Below, in pieces: positions 24,056-35,137 of a stretch of 60,049 nt of DNA; position 1 is the stretch's first letter; every line of letters starts with the position of its first letter. This DNA is from Russula earlei (lineage: Eukaryota; Basidiomycota; Agaricomycetes; Russulales; Russulaceae). The stretch is from the NCBI GenBank assembly GCA_025769875.1, contig JAGFNK010000325.1:1-60049 (forward strand), written 5' to 3'. The notes beneath the pieces are model-generated. The model was not told the origin of the DNA and made no database searches. It saw only the letters and a list, made by a program, of their open reading frames with translations. Position numbers and translations under genes: made by a program.

Positions 24056-26261
24056 GCACACTGTGCAAATGCCATTAGTAGTTATTTCAGGGATGAGCTC
24101 GCTCGACGTACAGGAGACAAGTGAGGATGTAACGTCTGGGAAGTGAGGTGGCCGTATGGAAGTACCCACCACCCTTATGTGCGCACCCGTTGCCCATGCT
24201 CAGCCTTACAGTACATTTACGTTTACATGGCAATTGCGGGCCTTGCGACCAAAGCACACGTTCCTTACTGTAAAAAATCGCTCAGCATATTTCGGTTTAA
24301 CGCGCTAGTATCACCACACCATACAGGACTTGAAACTCGTCTAAGAACGCGAGGAAGCGGAGGGAATGGGTGACCGACTCGGAGCGTGCTCCTGCCATTT
24401 GAACGACGAGCGATGAGCTAAGCAAAATCCCCATTTTCCGTCTCTCCCTCACATCATATATAGCCTAACTGCCGACCGTTACCGACAAGGATAATTTTTT
24501 TTGCTCTCCGCCATGCTCACACCTCGTTCAATCCCACGGCATGCGGTGAGCTCGGAGCCATTCCATCCACGCCGCCGCCCATAGTGACATCTCGTCTTCC
24601 GCGCCCGCGCCCGAGCCCGCATCCCCGTCTCTAACATGCAACACATGTCCTGTTGCTGTGCATCTCATTCACTCTCGCCGGCCGACGAATTCTCGACTTT
24701 GCTCAGATTCGGATCCAGTTCGTGATCTCCACGCTGCTCGGTATGCCACCGCGTCGCACGAGTGCTAGTAGTCCGGCATCGTCGCATCTACGAGATGAGA
24801 GTAGCGGTAATCATCTGCATGACGCTGGTTCGCCACAGACGCACGCCAGTCATGCCAGGACGCACGGAACTGAGGGACGTCATGCCGCGTGCTTCGCTAC
24901 GTGGATTCGCATCACCGGAGAAGGTGCGTTATATTCCTGCTCCCCTTTTGCCATCCCATCACTCTGCACCTTCCGTTCTGCCAAACTATCTGTCCCATAT
25001 TTACCAGCTCATCCCGAACCCGCATCCGAATGTAGCGGTGACCACCCCGCCAGTGCCACGGCGTTGTCAGGTGCTCGCAGGCTGTGCCTCTTCTGCGGCT
25101 CGTGCACCGTGACTGGTGCATTTCCGTCGTTGTGGCCATCCCCACATGCACCATTAGACGACCACGACGACCACCTCGAGCGTGACTTTGCCACTGTCAA
25201 CGACGCCGATGCGTTCGAACGGCTACGACAGAACGGCCAAAATGGCGCGAAAGTTGCGAAGAAAAGGATGGCGCTAAGGCGCTGGAGGAGATCGAATGTC
25301 CGTGGTCGTGGGAGGTATTGGCACGAGCGTTGATGCGGACTCACAGGACACAACTTTGGAGCGGCGGCGGTCATGTGTCCCAGTCGTTGGTGGCGTCGCC
25401 TTCGCCCCAGCCGGGCCCACACTTCCAAAGGCACACAACATTTGCACCGGTGAAACCTCTTCTCTCGAATCGTCCAAAGGGGAGGAGGACTGGCAAAGTC
25501 GAAATTTATCGCCAACGGGACAAAGCCCAATGTCTCTGTAAACACACGCGGGCTATCGGCGCGGCGGCTATCAAGCAAGTCGGCAGCTCGAGCTGCGATC
25601 GATCGAGGCCATGCACTTGTACTCGCAGTCGAATGCCACCGCGGGGTTGCAGACGACGGACCGAAACGAGTTTATGAGGGAGGTGCTTCACCCTTCACTC
25701 ACGTGTATCTTCAGTCCCAACCTCCGAGGCTCTTTCCGTCTGCAGCCCTTTATTTACGCTTGATATTCTTGTCTCTTGTTGCTCGCGGCACTTCCATCGA
25801 CAGACGGATCCCTCGTTCGTGGACCGACTCTGGACGGAATATTGTGCGTGTGCTTGGCAATAAAAGCAGAAGCGATTATTTCCCAATGATCGGCGTTGTG
25901 GCGTGCCCTTCCCGTTCCTCGTTCCTCTGGTGGTATCAATGTGGATGTGGCGTCCTTGTGTGTGTGCCTCAAGAACAGCGTGACAGTTGTACATGTATTA
26001 ACAAGCGACGTGAGCGTGAGTGTGCGCTTGAAAGAATCCTCAACAGATGACGGTTTCGTTTAACTGGCGCTGTATTCTGTTTTCAAGGAAACATACGAGG
26101 CTAGAAAGACAAGATCTGAGTGATGGTACGGTAACTAGGGTGCTTGGAGTCGAACGATGACAATCGCACAGAAGGTAGACGACACCAGATCCTAATTGGA
26201 TGGAAAGTATAAAGTACTCATCGATCCTGGCTGCGTGCTAGAAAAAGGACTCGGAATGGTC
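24056..26261. repeat. Inter-F-box spacer, copy S3
   Basis: Second copy of the 20501-22714 spacer, differing by scattered substitutions and short indels. It lies upstream of F3 and downstream of F4. Together with F3 or F4 it defines a tandemly duplicated F-box module of about 3.5 kb that is present once fewer in unit 2. No gene with recognisable domains is seen. Confidence 0.85.
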
Positions 26262-27453
26262 TCACCAAGGGAAGACAGCCACGGGGTGACCAGAGAGTTG
26301 TCGGGCGGCGACGAATCCCTTAATAAAATTCGGAACAGGTTCCGATGGCTGGAGGCCGCTCAAGAAAATGTTCTGCAGCGCGGGGAACACTCTTGTTACT
26401 CGTTCTCTGGCGAGCGCTTCCAGGGCTTGGCAGACATGTGGCGCAACATGTTTGGCTAGGCGCAGATCCTTCAGAGCAGTGAATCGGCGGCCAAAGAATT
26501 CGGCCCATCGAGTGGCGGACATGCTCGAGCGTGAATCTGGATCAGGATCCCTGATGTCGAGCCGTACTAAAGTGGAGAGGAGTGAGAATGAGCTGCAGAC
26601 CCGGGCCAGCAATGGAAACAGCCGCTTCAAGTCTCTGGACTTGATTTTCAAGGAGAACTCCGGAAGAGTCATTCGCTTCCCTAAAAATTCCAAATTGGAT
26701 GTCATGATAGTAGGGGACGCACACAAATGCTCTGTCGCATGTCTTGAACGATTCTGTGTGACTGATCAACTGGAGAAGTTGTGGTTGTGGGACTACAAAG
26801 TCGACGTCCATGGATATGTCGAGTTTATTGAGAAGGGGAGGCTCGATCTGGGCGAGTAAGTCCTCCAAATACTGGTGAGCGCCTTTGAACACAAACACAA
26901 GTTTGGTGAGAGATGGGAGGACCGAGCGTGTGAGCGAAGGTGGATGTCGACTAAATTGAGGGGATCCGAATTCAACGCGAAGGGATTCGAGTCTGGACAT
27001 GACCGACAGGCAGGCGACCAAAGCCTGGGGCGAAAAGTAACCGGAATAGGGAACATTCCAAAGGTCAAGACGGTAAAGGTGATTGGCTGACAAAAGTAGC
27101 TTTGGCATTCCTGGAAACGAACAGTTTTGCAACGAGAGATGTCGCAGGAGTGAGGCTGATCCACCTAAGAACGAATCCGGAAGGGACGTCACCGGAGTTT
27201 CCTCCACCCAAATGTCCAGACTTTTCAGCTCCAGGAATGGTTTCTGCATTGCTGTTGCCAACCTTTCCCAATCCGAAGGTGATATGTCCAATATGACGAT
27301 TGCACGTATGCGATGGTGATGCTCCGAATCGAGGAAAGCAGTTATGTTTCCACAGATCGAGGACGAATATGTCATGGGACATATCACCACCGGCAAGATT
27401 GGCCAGACGTCCAGCATCTCAGACATCGGTCTTTTTCCTGTGTACACAAGTCG
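26262..27453 (-). pseudogene. F-box/LRR gene F4 (unit 1), F-box lost, one frameshift
   Basis: The LRR part of the F-box protein family reads open from about 27447 (YTGKRPMSEMLDVWPILP) to FREAND near 26690. It then shifts by one base and continues as LPEFSLKIKSRDLKRL down to PVAVFPW-stop at 26262. The N-terminal F-box is absent: homology to sister genes stops at about 27453 and transcription-factor sequence begins. The same junction occurs in unit 2. The 3' half is nearly identical to that of F1. Confidence 0.8.
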
Positions 27454-29032
27454 CTGACCTGTCCACGCTTATCAGTATGACGTGCATATAATCGCCTACA
27501 CGTCGCTGTTCCGGATTGTCAACAAATTCCACCAAGAAGTTTTCTCGGATCCCACTGTACCAAATAGGTTGAATCGCTCAATCGACTTCCGGGCAGTGAC
27601 GCTGGAGCATGATCGGCTATTGACCAACTGTCGTCAGGAGTGGGCAAGGCACTTCGAACGGGATTCGGATCAGCTCCGGTACGTGGCACCAGTCGTTTCG
27701 GCTATCTCGGACTCGTCTGCGTCGCTCCCCGATCTTCTTACGTTACAGACGCCTGCTTGCGAGTTCCGCGTCAAGCTTTCTTCCAGTTGTATGTCTCTCT
27801 GGCGTTTAGTTTTGCCAGATTCGCCGGCTCACCTGTGTTTCTTTCGCATACAGTTACACCAATTACGCGAGGCTCGTCATGTCTTCTTCGGGTTCCAAAT
27901 GTGTTCCAACGGGGCCTTGAAGCCGATGACGAGGTCGTCTTCACAAGGGTGAGAGCTTTCACACCAAAAGTGATATGACACCGGTATTCATCAAGAGCCT
28001 GGAGAGCGCCAAGACCGTCGTCACGGTTCTCGTCGATTCCTTGGTCCCAACAGGTCACATACATTTTGCACCAGATGGTACGTGAAACTCTGGGCCACTT
28101 CGCTCTGAGCAAGCCTAACGTTGAGATAGGTTGTTTTGTATTTGCCGCGTTCACCTCGGCGTTCATACTCAAGGTACCTCGTCCCGCCTTCTATCACTCC
28201 GTGGTCATGGTCGGAGCTTCTGACTTGCGTCTGCTGTAGCTTCTACGCCCAGAATGCGTTATCACCCCGGGGCTTGAAACAGAGGTCTACCAGGTGATCG
28301 AATGCCTCATTGCCACGATTGGGTCTCCCAAAATTGCAATTGATGAGCGCCACACACCAAAGTTGTACTCCCGCTTTCTGGCAAGCTTACTGGCGAAACA
28401 TAAACGCGACGGCACGGCCCAAGGACGCATGCCTCAACAGGGACCACCACCACAGCAGATCCAGACCGGTTCGAGTACGCAAATGTACCAGCAACCACCA
28501 CAACCACCACAACCGCAACCACCACAGCAACAGCAACAACGACAGCAGCAGCAACCTGCCCCTCCGCCGCAGAACACGACCTCGTCGTCACTATCGTCAG
28601 GTGTTAGTGGCAACGCGGGCGCCCCGGATTCGCATCAGTCCGTGCCACAGAATAGTGGGGCGGCGGCTCCACCCAATTTCACGAATGCAGTTCGACGGAA
28701 GGACGAGGAAACTACGTCCTGGAACAACCACCAGATCTCACGTTTGGTGTCACAGGCCAACCTGGTGAACTGATGGACTTTACGTTTGACACGATCACCA
28801 CGCCTGGGAACGATGACTTGCTCGCAACTATGCAAGCGATCCAGAACCCGACATGGTGGCAGAATATGATGATGCCAAGGTCAGCAGACGCTTGTCTTTA
28901 CATCGTCTCGATCAGACTTGGGTTGACATCTAACCCTCGCAGGTTCTTGATTCAAGATCACACAAACACGATCGGAATGACATGAATACCTATCCGAACT
29001 TGCAACAACATGCAGAAGGACTTCGCGGCTAA
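27454..29032 (+). pseudogene. 3' portion of a fungal Zn2Cys6-type transcription factor gene (unit 1)
   Basis: Exon pieces match the C-terminal half of fungal-specific transcription factors as I remember it. They include AYTSLFRIVNKFHQEVFSDP, DDEVVFTR, SLESAKTVVTVLVDSLVPTG, AFTSAFILKLLRPE, AIDERHTPKLYSRFLASLLA and then KHKRDG. A Pro/Gln-rich low-complexity stretch (28430-28570) and an end with LLATMQAIQNPTWWQNMMMP, stop at 29030, complete it. The Zn2Cys6 DNA-binding part is missing, cut off at the junction with F4. Introns near 27950-27990, 28080-28130, 28175-28240 and 28880-28940 are likely. A frame change near 28700 is not explained. Confidence 0.7.
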
Positions 29033-29576
29033 GCACACCCGACCCGGTTACACGCGGTGGGTCTTCCCATGGATTCTTCAAGTCCACGCCATCTGATGGT
29101 AGAACCAGGACCTCTGGGCTCACGCATCAGCCAGCCACATTCTTTGCAACCATCCGGCTCATGAAATGTTTGTTCCATCCATGCCTTCTACATCGCCCTT
29201 CTTGTATCAATCTGCCCTTGTCCCTCCTCTGCGTCACCTAGGCACATCGTGTTGCTTGCTGTGGTATCTCTTTCGTTGCTTTGCATTGGGCCCTTCGATC
29301 TTTTGAACGACTACTGGGAACGATTTGTGTTGTTTTTGTTTGTCTGTCCCAGGGGTAGAGAGCCCTTTACTGTTGTGGTTGTTTGCTTCTCGTTTCAGCA
29401 TTGGCTTTCTGTGTTTTTATTGCTTTTTGTACGTATACAAGGCATCGTCAATGAATCAAGTCCACATATATGGATTTGTTAAATGTGTTGTGTTATCTGG
29501 CTCGGCTATCGCCGACTTGATCGGATATCCGAGGAGTCCTGTCCTCGCAACATCCCAACTACCACTACAACATCCC
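29033..29576. other. Intergenic region: TF 3' end to receptor 2 start
   Basis: Contains the unit junction at 29440/29441 and presumably the promoter of the unit-2 receptor. I see no clear TATA box. An open stretch continues upstream of the receptor ATG from about 29325 but has no recognisable domain. Confidence 0.6.
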
Positions 29577-32500
29577 ATGCCGACCTCTAAACGTGCAGGC
29601 AAAAAGAGGGCAGAAAATGTGCGCTCAACTGCCGTCGCCGGATTAACCGTCTCGCTCTCCGTCCTCAAGGAGACCGCAGATGCGATTCCTCCTCCTGCAG
29701 GATCCATCATCAAAGGAACCCTGGGTGGATTACTTCAAGTCGTTGACATCGTCCAGGTAATCTATGCCGCTCCGACAACCTATGAATGATCTGATATCGT
29801 CATACCCCAGACCACGACCAACAACATCAACGACATCGACGAGCTGATCGGCCGTGTGAACACCCTGGAACAATCCGTTTTCAGGCCGCTCAAAGGCAAA
29901 CAAGATATCCCAGAATCTGTCGTCGATTTCGTCACAAGGTTTTCCAAGTAATTATACTTCTCCGTCGCTCTCAAACTGGGTGCAATCGTGGCGAGCTGAT
30001 CCCGATCCCGATTCAGGTCTCTTGAAATCATTACGGATGACCTGCAAACGATCGCGTCGCGTGGAAGGTTGACCCGAATTCTCCGTAGTAAAGAAGATGC
30101 GGCCTCCATCCAGGGCCAGATAAAAACGATCACGGGGCTCATCCAAGACTTTCTTGCAAGTTTCCTCCTTCTTGGTCATACGGCTTGATCAGTTCTGATA
30201 TCATTCGCGAGTCTAGGCTGAAGCGGCCGTGAGCGCCCAAATCCAAGTCATTGTGCGTTATTCTCCGAAATGCCAGATGTGTCTCGTTCATCTCAATCTG
30301 AATTGCTCAGGGAATTCGGCGCGAGGTTCAGGAGGGGAATCAAGAAATTCAGCGCGTGGGTCGGGAGGTGGTACGTTTATCTCATCGTGACCAATTGGAT
30401 ATCTTCGACTGATAGGTCACCCAGCAAGCACTTCATGATGTCCGAGGTGAGAAAATTGTTACAGCACACCGAAAATCATTCAACCTTTGTTTTAGTTCAC
30501 GATGATCTATCCAACTTTCCTCGAGCTCACAAGGCACGCTTTAATTGTCCCGATGAGAGAAAGAGGCATGCATGTTTTAAAGACACACGCGAGGATCTGT
30601 TGGTCACTGTCTATCAATGGATCAATGACTCGACCGAGGCTATACAAAATCAATGCCCCGTTACTGCTCCGGTTGATCCTCTTCACGTCAACACAAACAG
30701 GCGCCGCATCTTCTGGTTGTCTGGTGTGGCCGGTACCGGCAAGTCCACCATCGCACAAAGCGTTGCCGAGTATTGTGACAGGAACAATTGGCTTGCCGCG
30801 AGTTTCTTCTTCTCAAGTAACGATAGCGAGCGAAACAATCCAAAGCTTGTATTCAGCTCAATTGCTCACCAACTGGGCACGACGTTCCACAAACCACTCG
30901 CGCGTTTTATGCAAGAGGCGTTCAAAGACAATCCAGACATTTGGTATTCTGATCCATCAAACCAATTGCAAAAGCTCATCATCGAACCGATACAAAGGTC
31001 CATCAATACGGGGCAAGCATTTCCATCACCGGCTGTCATCGTGTTAGATGCCCTCGATGAGTGCAAAGATGATGACGCGACCTCATTCATCGTGTCGGTG
31101 CTTTCGGCCCACATTGATCGCCTTCCGTTTTCCATTTTCCTCACGAGTCGACCCGAGCCTAAACTGCACGTGCCATCCCTCCCTCCTCATCTCCAGTCAC
31201 ATACACATGCGCTCTTCCATCACGAGATTCCAAAATCGTCTGTAGACCATGACATCGAAATCTTCTTGTTGCATGAGCTCACTCATGTTGGGTCCCGCGA
31301 CCATGGCCTCCGAGGACTTGATTGGTTTACTCAGGGCGATGTCCGCACACTCGTCCAACTGTCAGGTGGATTGTTTATCTTTGCTGCCACCGCAGTTCGA
31401 TTTATCGAAGATCCTAATGTCCTAAACCCATGGCGACAGCTCCGTGACCTGGTCTCTGCCACACAAATCCCTGGGCAGTCGAATCAGTCTCCTTATCACC
31501 ATCTAGACCAGCTGTACCTCACTGTCTTGCATAATGCATTTCCACCACCATCATCCCATCCAGACATACTGGGTCGCCTGCGAAGGGTTCTTGGTTGTGT
31601 TGTTGTACTCTGTAACCCTCTCTCTGAACATTCGATATCATCATTACTCTGCGACGATCCAAGCAAAGATGTTCCGATAAAAACCATTCTCCAGCGATTG
31701 CATTCAATTTTCATCATTCCTTCGGACCCTGGGGCTGTCCAAGTGATGCATGCATCCTTCCCAGATTTTATCATTGATCCGAACCGCTGCAAAGAGCCAG
31801 AATATCGAATTGATACCTCACTGCACCACGGCTATCTCGCCATCGATTGTTTGAAGAAACTAAACAAGCTTCACCGAGATATGTGCCAGATCGGAGACCA
31901 TTCAAAGTTGAACAACGAAATTGGAGATATCTCAAAAAGAATTGAAGAAAACATTCCGCTCGCGATGCAATACGCCTGCCGTCATTGGGCGGATCATTTG
32001 GCAAATTCGCGGCCATCGGACGAGCTGTTTGATGTCTTGAAAACATTCTGTTTCGATCACAGTTTGTACTGGGTTGAGGCTCTGAGTCTGATGGACTCGC
32101 TAGATGTGGCCATTCCGGCACTGCAACTTGCTCGACAAAGATTATCAGTGAGTTGTCTTGATTTTTGGTGTGGACGGTTCATCACGTCATTATAGACGTT
32201 GGCCGACGTCAGGCTTCGAATTGGCATCATTGACATGCTGTATGATCTTGAACGGTTTACGCTTGAGTTCTTTGATCCTATCAGCGTTGCGGCCCTGCAT
32301 GTCTACCACTCTGCCCTTCCATTCGCCCCACTGGGCTCCAAACTCCGTGCACACTTCCGCGGAGACTTGGAGGATTCTGTTACGGTCTTGAATGGGACGG
32401 AACAATCATGGAATGCGGAGCTGAGGACGATGGAGGGTCACAAATATTTGGTCTTCGCCGTCGCGTTTTCGCCAGACGGCACCCGGATTGTCTCTGGGTC

Positions 32501-34172
32501 AGACGACTGCACAGTCCGGATCTGGGACACGAGTACTGGCGCCACCGTCAAGACCCTCGAGGGCCACAAAGGTTCGGTCAGAGCCGTCGCGTTTTCGCCA
32601 GACGGCACCCGGATTGTCTCTGGGTCAGACGATTGCGCAGTCCGGATCTGGGACATGAGTACTGGCGCCACCGTCAAGACCCTCGAGGGCCACAAAAATT
32701 GGGTCAATGCCGTCGCGTTTTCGCCAGACGGCACCCGGATTGTCTCTGGGTCTTCGGATCGCACAGTCCGGATCTGGGACACGAGTACTGGCGCCACCGT
32801 CAAGACCCTCGAGGGCCACAAGGGTTCGGTCAGAGCCGTCGCGTTTTCGCGAGACGGCACCCGGATTGTCTCTGGGTCAGACGATCGCACAGTCCGGATC
32901 TGGGACACGAGTACTGGCGCCACCGTCAAGATCCTCGAGGGCCACAAAAATTGGGTCAGAGCCGTCGCGTTTTCGCGAGACGGCACCCGGATTGTCTCTG
33001 GGTCTTCGGATCGCACAGTCCGGATCTGGGACACGAGTACTGGCGCCACCGTCAAGACCCTCGAGGGCCACAAAAATTGGGTCAATGCCGTCGCGTTTTC
33101 GCCAGACGGCACCCGGATTGTCTCTGGGTCAGAGGGTCGCACAGTCCGGATCTGGGACACGAGTACTGGCGCCACCGTCAAGACCCTCGAGGGCCACAAA
33201 GGATCGGTCACAACCGTCGCGTTTTCGCCAGACGGCACCCGGATTGTCTCTGGGTCAGAGGATCGCACAGTCCGGATCTGGGACATGAGTACTGGCGCCA
33301 CCGTCAAGACCCTCGAGGGCCACAAAGGTTCGGTCAGAGCCGTCGCGTTTTCGCCAGACGGCACCCGGATTGTCTCTGGGTCATACGATCGCACAATCCG
33401 GATCTGGGACACGAGAACTGGCGCCACCGTCAAGATCCTCGTGGGCCACAAAAATTGGGTCAGAGCCGTCGCGTTTTCGCCAGACGGCTCCCGGATTGTC
33501 TCTGGGTCAGAGGATCGCACAGTCCGGATCTGGGACACGAGTACTAGCGCCACCGTCAAGACTCTCGAGGGCCACAAAGGTTCGGTCAGAGCCGTCGCGT
33601 TTTCGCGAGACGGCACCCGGATTGTCTCTGGGTCATACGATCGCACAGTCCGGATCTGGGACATGAGTACTGGCGCCACCGTCAAGACCCTCGAGGGCCA
33701 CAAAGGTTCGGTCACAACCGTCGCGTTTTCGCCAGACGGCACCCGGATTGTTTCTGGGTCAGAGGATCGCACAGTCCGGATCTGGGACACGAATACTGGC
33801 GCCACCGTCAAGACCCTCGAGGGCCACAAAGATTGGGTCTTCGCCGTCGCGTTTTCGCCAGACGGCACCCGGATTGTCTCTGGGTCAAAGGATCGCACAG
33901 TCCGGATCTGGGACACGAGTACTGGTGCCGCCATCCAGACCCTCGAGAGCGACTGGACGTCAGTCCGTGCCATTGCGATACATGGTTTATATTGCGATAT
34001 TGATGGGTGGGTCTTTAACACTCATTGCACTCATACCACGAGACTCTGTTGGGTCCCCGTGTCTTGCAGGCCAGAACGTCAGGATTCATACAAGTCTAGT
34101 CTAGTGCTATGTTTACAAGGTCGCACAGTTATCCTGCACTTCCCACCCAGTCAGTTATCGCAGCTGTCTTAA
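29577..34172 (+). CDS. NACHT-WD40 NOD-like receptor, 12 WD repeats (unit 2)
   Basis: Near-identical paralogue of the receptor at 137-3971. Modelled exons are 29577-29756, 29811-29947, 30017-30155, 30217-30228 (or -30246), 30311-30370, 30416-30446, 30496-32147 and 32196-34172, giving about 1,400 residues. Walker A GVAGTGKST, Walker B VIVLDALDE and the helical N-terminal domain are unchanged. The last exon is exactly 756 nt longer than in unit 1, which is six extra WD40 repeats (twelve in all, about residues 822-1326). The N-terminus reads MPTSKRAGKKR against MPKRAGKKR in unit 1. A missing T near 30260 relative to unit 1 falls in a predicted intron, so the gene can be intact. Role as for the first receptor: NTPase switch with a WD40 sensor. 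Confidence 0.87.
32433..33944 (+). repeat. Twelve tandem 126-bp WD40 repeats (unit 2)
   Basis: Twelve 42-residue repeats. The residues after EGHK vary (YL, GS, NW, GS, NW, NW, GS, GS, NW, GS, GS, DW), as do the residue after the following V and the SGS-following residues (DDC, DDC, SDR, DDR, SDR, EGR, EDR, YDR, EDR, YDR, EDR, KDR). The last repeat (DW..KDR) matches the last repeat of unit 1, so expansion or contraction was internal. Because 126 is divisible by three, long open frames appear in other frames and on the opposite strand; these are shadows. Confidence 0.95.
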
Positions 34173-34324
34173 GTGGCTAAGATGACATTCGAGTTTGCTT
34201 CTGGCGCTGCGCCCTTGTTTAATACGTCTTACGTGCCAGTTCTACTTACAGCGCATATAATTACATTTCTTGTGAAAGAGAGGAGAATTGTTGCAAGTTT
34301 AATTGTCTGTCTTCCAGATTAGGC

Positions 34325-35137
34325 CTACCAGTCTAACTGTGTAAGTTGGCACTGTAACGTGTAGGTGCTGCCAAGAGGAAAGGTTTGTTCGCCCGAGGGG
34401 AACGAGTAGATTACAGACGTGAGGGAAAACACAGGCGAGAAGAGGGCCTGCATCGAGTCGGGGCTGTGAGCGACTAGGCGGGGTAGCCAATGGGGCGAGA
34501 CTGGAGAACACGGAACGAGAGCACGGGCGAGATCGCCTTCGAACACAAGTTTGGTGAGAAAAGGGAGAACACAGCGTGCGAGCGGAGGTGGTAGTCGGCT
34601 TGTCGGATACGGAGTCGAGAGCATGACCGACAGGGCGGTTACCCAATCCTGAGGCGAAATGTCACCGGAATCGGGAATAAGCCAAAGTTGAAGGCTGGTA
34701 AAGTGATTGGCTGACGAAAGTAGTTTGGGCTGTCCTGGAAACGGACAATTTCCCGACGTAAGTTGTCGCAGAAGCGGGGCTGATGCGCCTAAGAACGAAT
34801 CCGGAAGGGACGTTATCGTATCTTCTTCCGAGTCCACCCAAATGTACAGAAATGTCAACTGCGGGAATGGTTTCTCCATCGCGGCTGCCAATGTGAAGCT
34901 GGAACTTTGAAGGTGATTGCACATATGCGATGGTCCTCCGAATCGAGGAAAGCGGCTGTGTTTCTCCAGTCGAGATATGATTTCGAGTATAAAAATGTCG
35001 TGGGACCTATCACCACCACCGGCAAGCCTGGCCAGATCTCAGACGCCGGTCTTCTTCCTCTGTGCTCAAGTTACAGGTCCAGGCGACGTGGCGACGCCAA
35101 CACGCAATACGATATATCTTCATCTTTGACACACATG
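34325..35137 (-). pseudogene. F-box/LRR remnant F0 (unit 2)
   Basis: Counterpart of 4118-5022 with a longer open stretch (34325-34924, about 200 residues) containing FPQLTFLYIW, LPDSFLG, APLLRQL and FLTKLVF motifs. The 5' coding end is interrupted at 35137 by the CATCAGG element, and the C-terminal half is replaced by unrelated sequence. It is a relic like its unit-1 copy, though broken by a different insertion. Confidence 0.8.

Larger units (their letters stand above)
1..29440 (+). repeat. Tandem unit 1 (NLR - F-box remnant - TE nest - four F-box genes - TF tail)
   Basis: The first bases of the window recur at 29441, and the two stretches then stay collinear through the receptor gene, the F-box cluster and the transcription-factor tail. 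Receptor exons look about 99 percent identical by eye between the units. Unit 1 differs by its own transposon nest (about 5.0-15.3 kb), by having six instead of twelve WD40 repeats, and by an extra F-box gene plus spacer. The unit ends at 29440 with the same bases that end the window at 60049. Confidence 0.93.

Noticed and set aside
30217..30310. Apparent frameshift in receptor 2: one T missing near 30260 compared with unit 1
   Set aside because: With acceptor CTCAG at 865 and 30310 the segment is intronic in both copies, and the downstream frame (EVQEGNQEIQRVGREV) fits both genes, so no damage is implied.
32438..34021. A 527-residue open frame on the minus strand across the WD40 repeats, and other long frames there
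   Set aside because: The repeat length is a multiple of three and the repeats are nearly identical, so any frame without a stop in one repeat stays open through all. The translations are monotonous repeats without a known fold.
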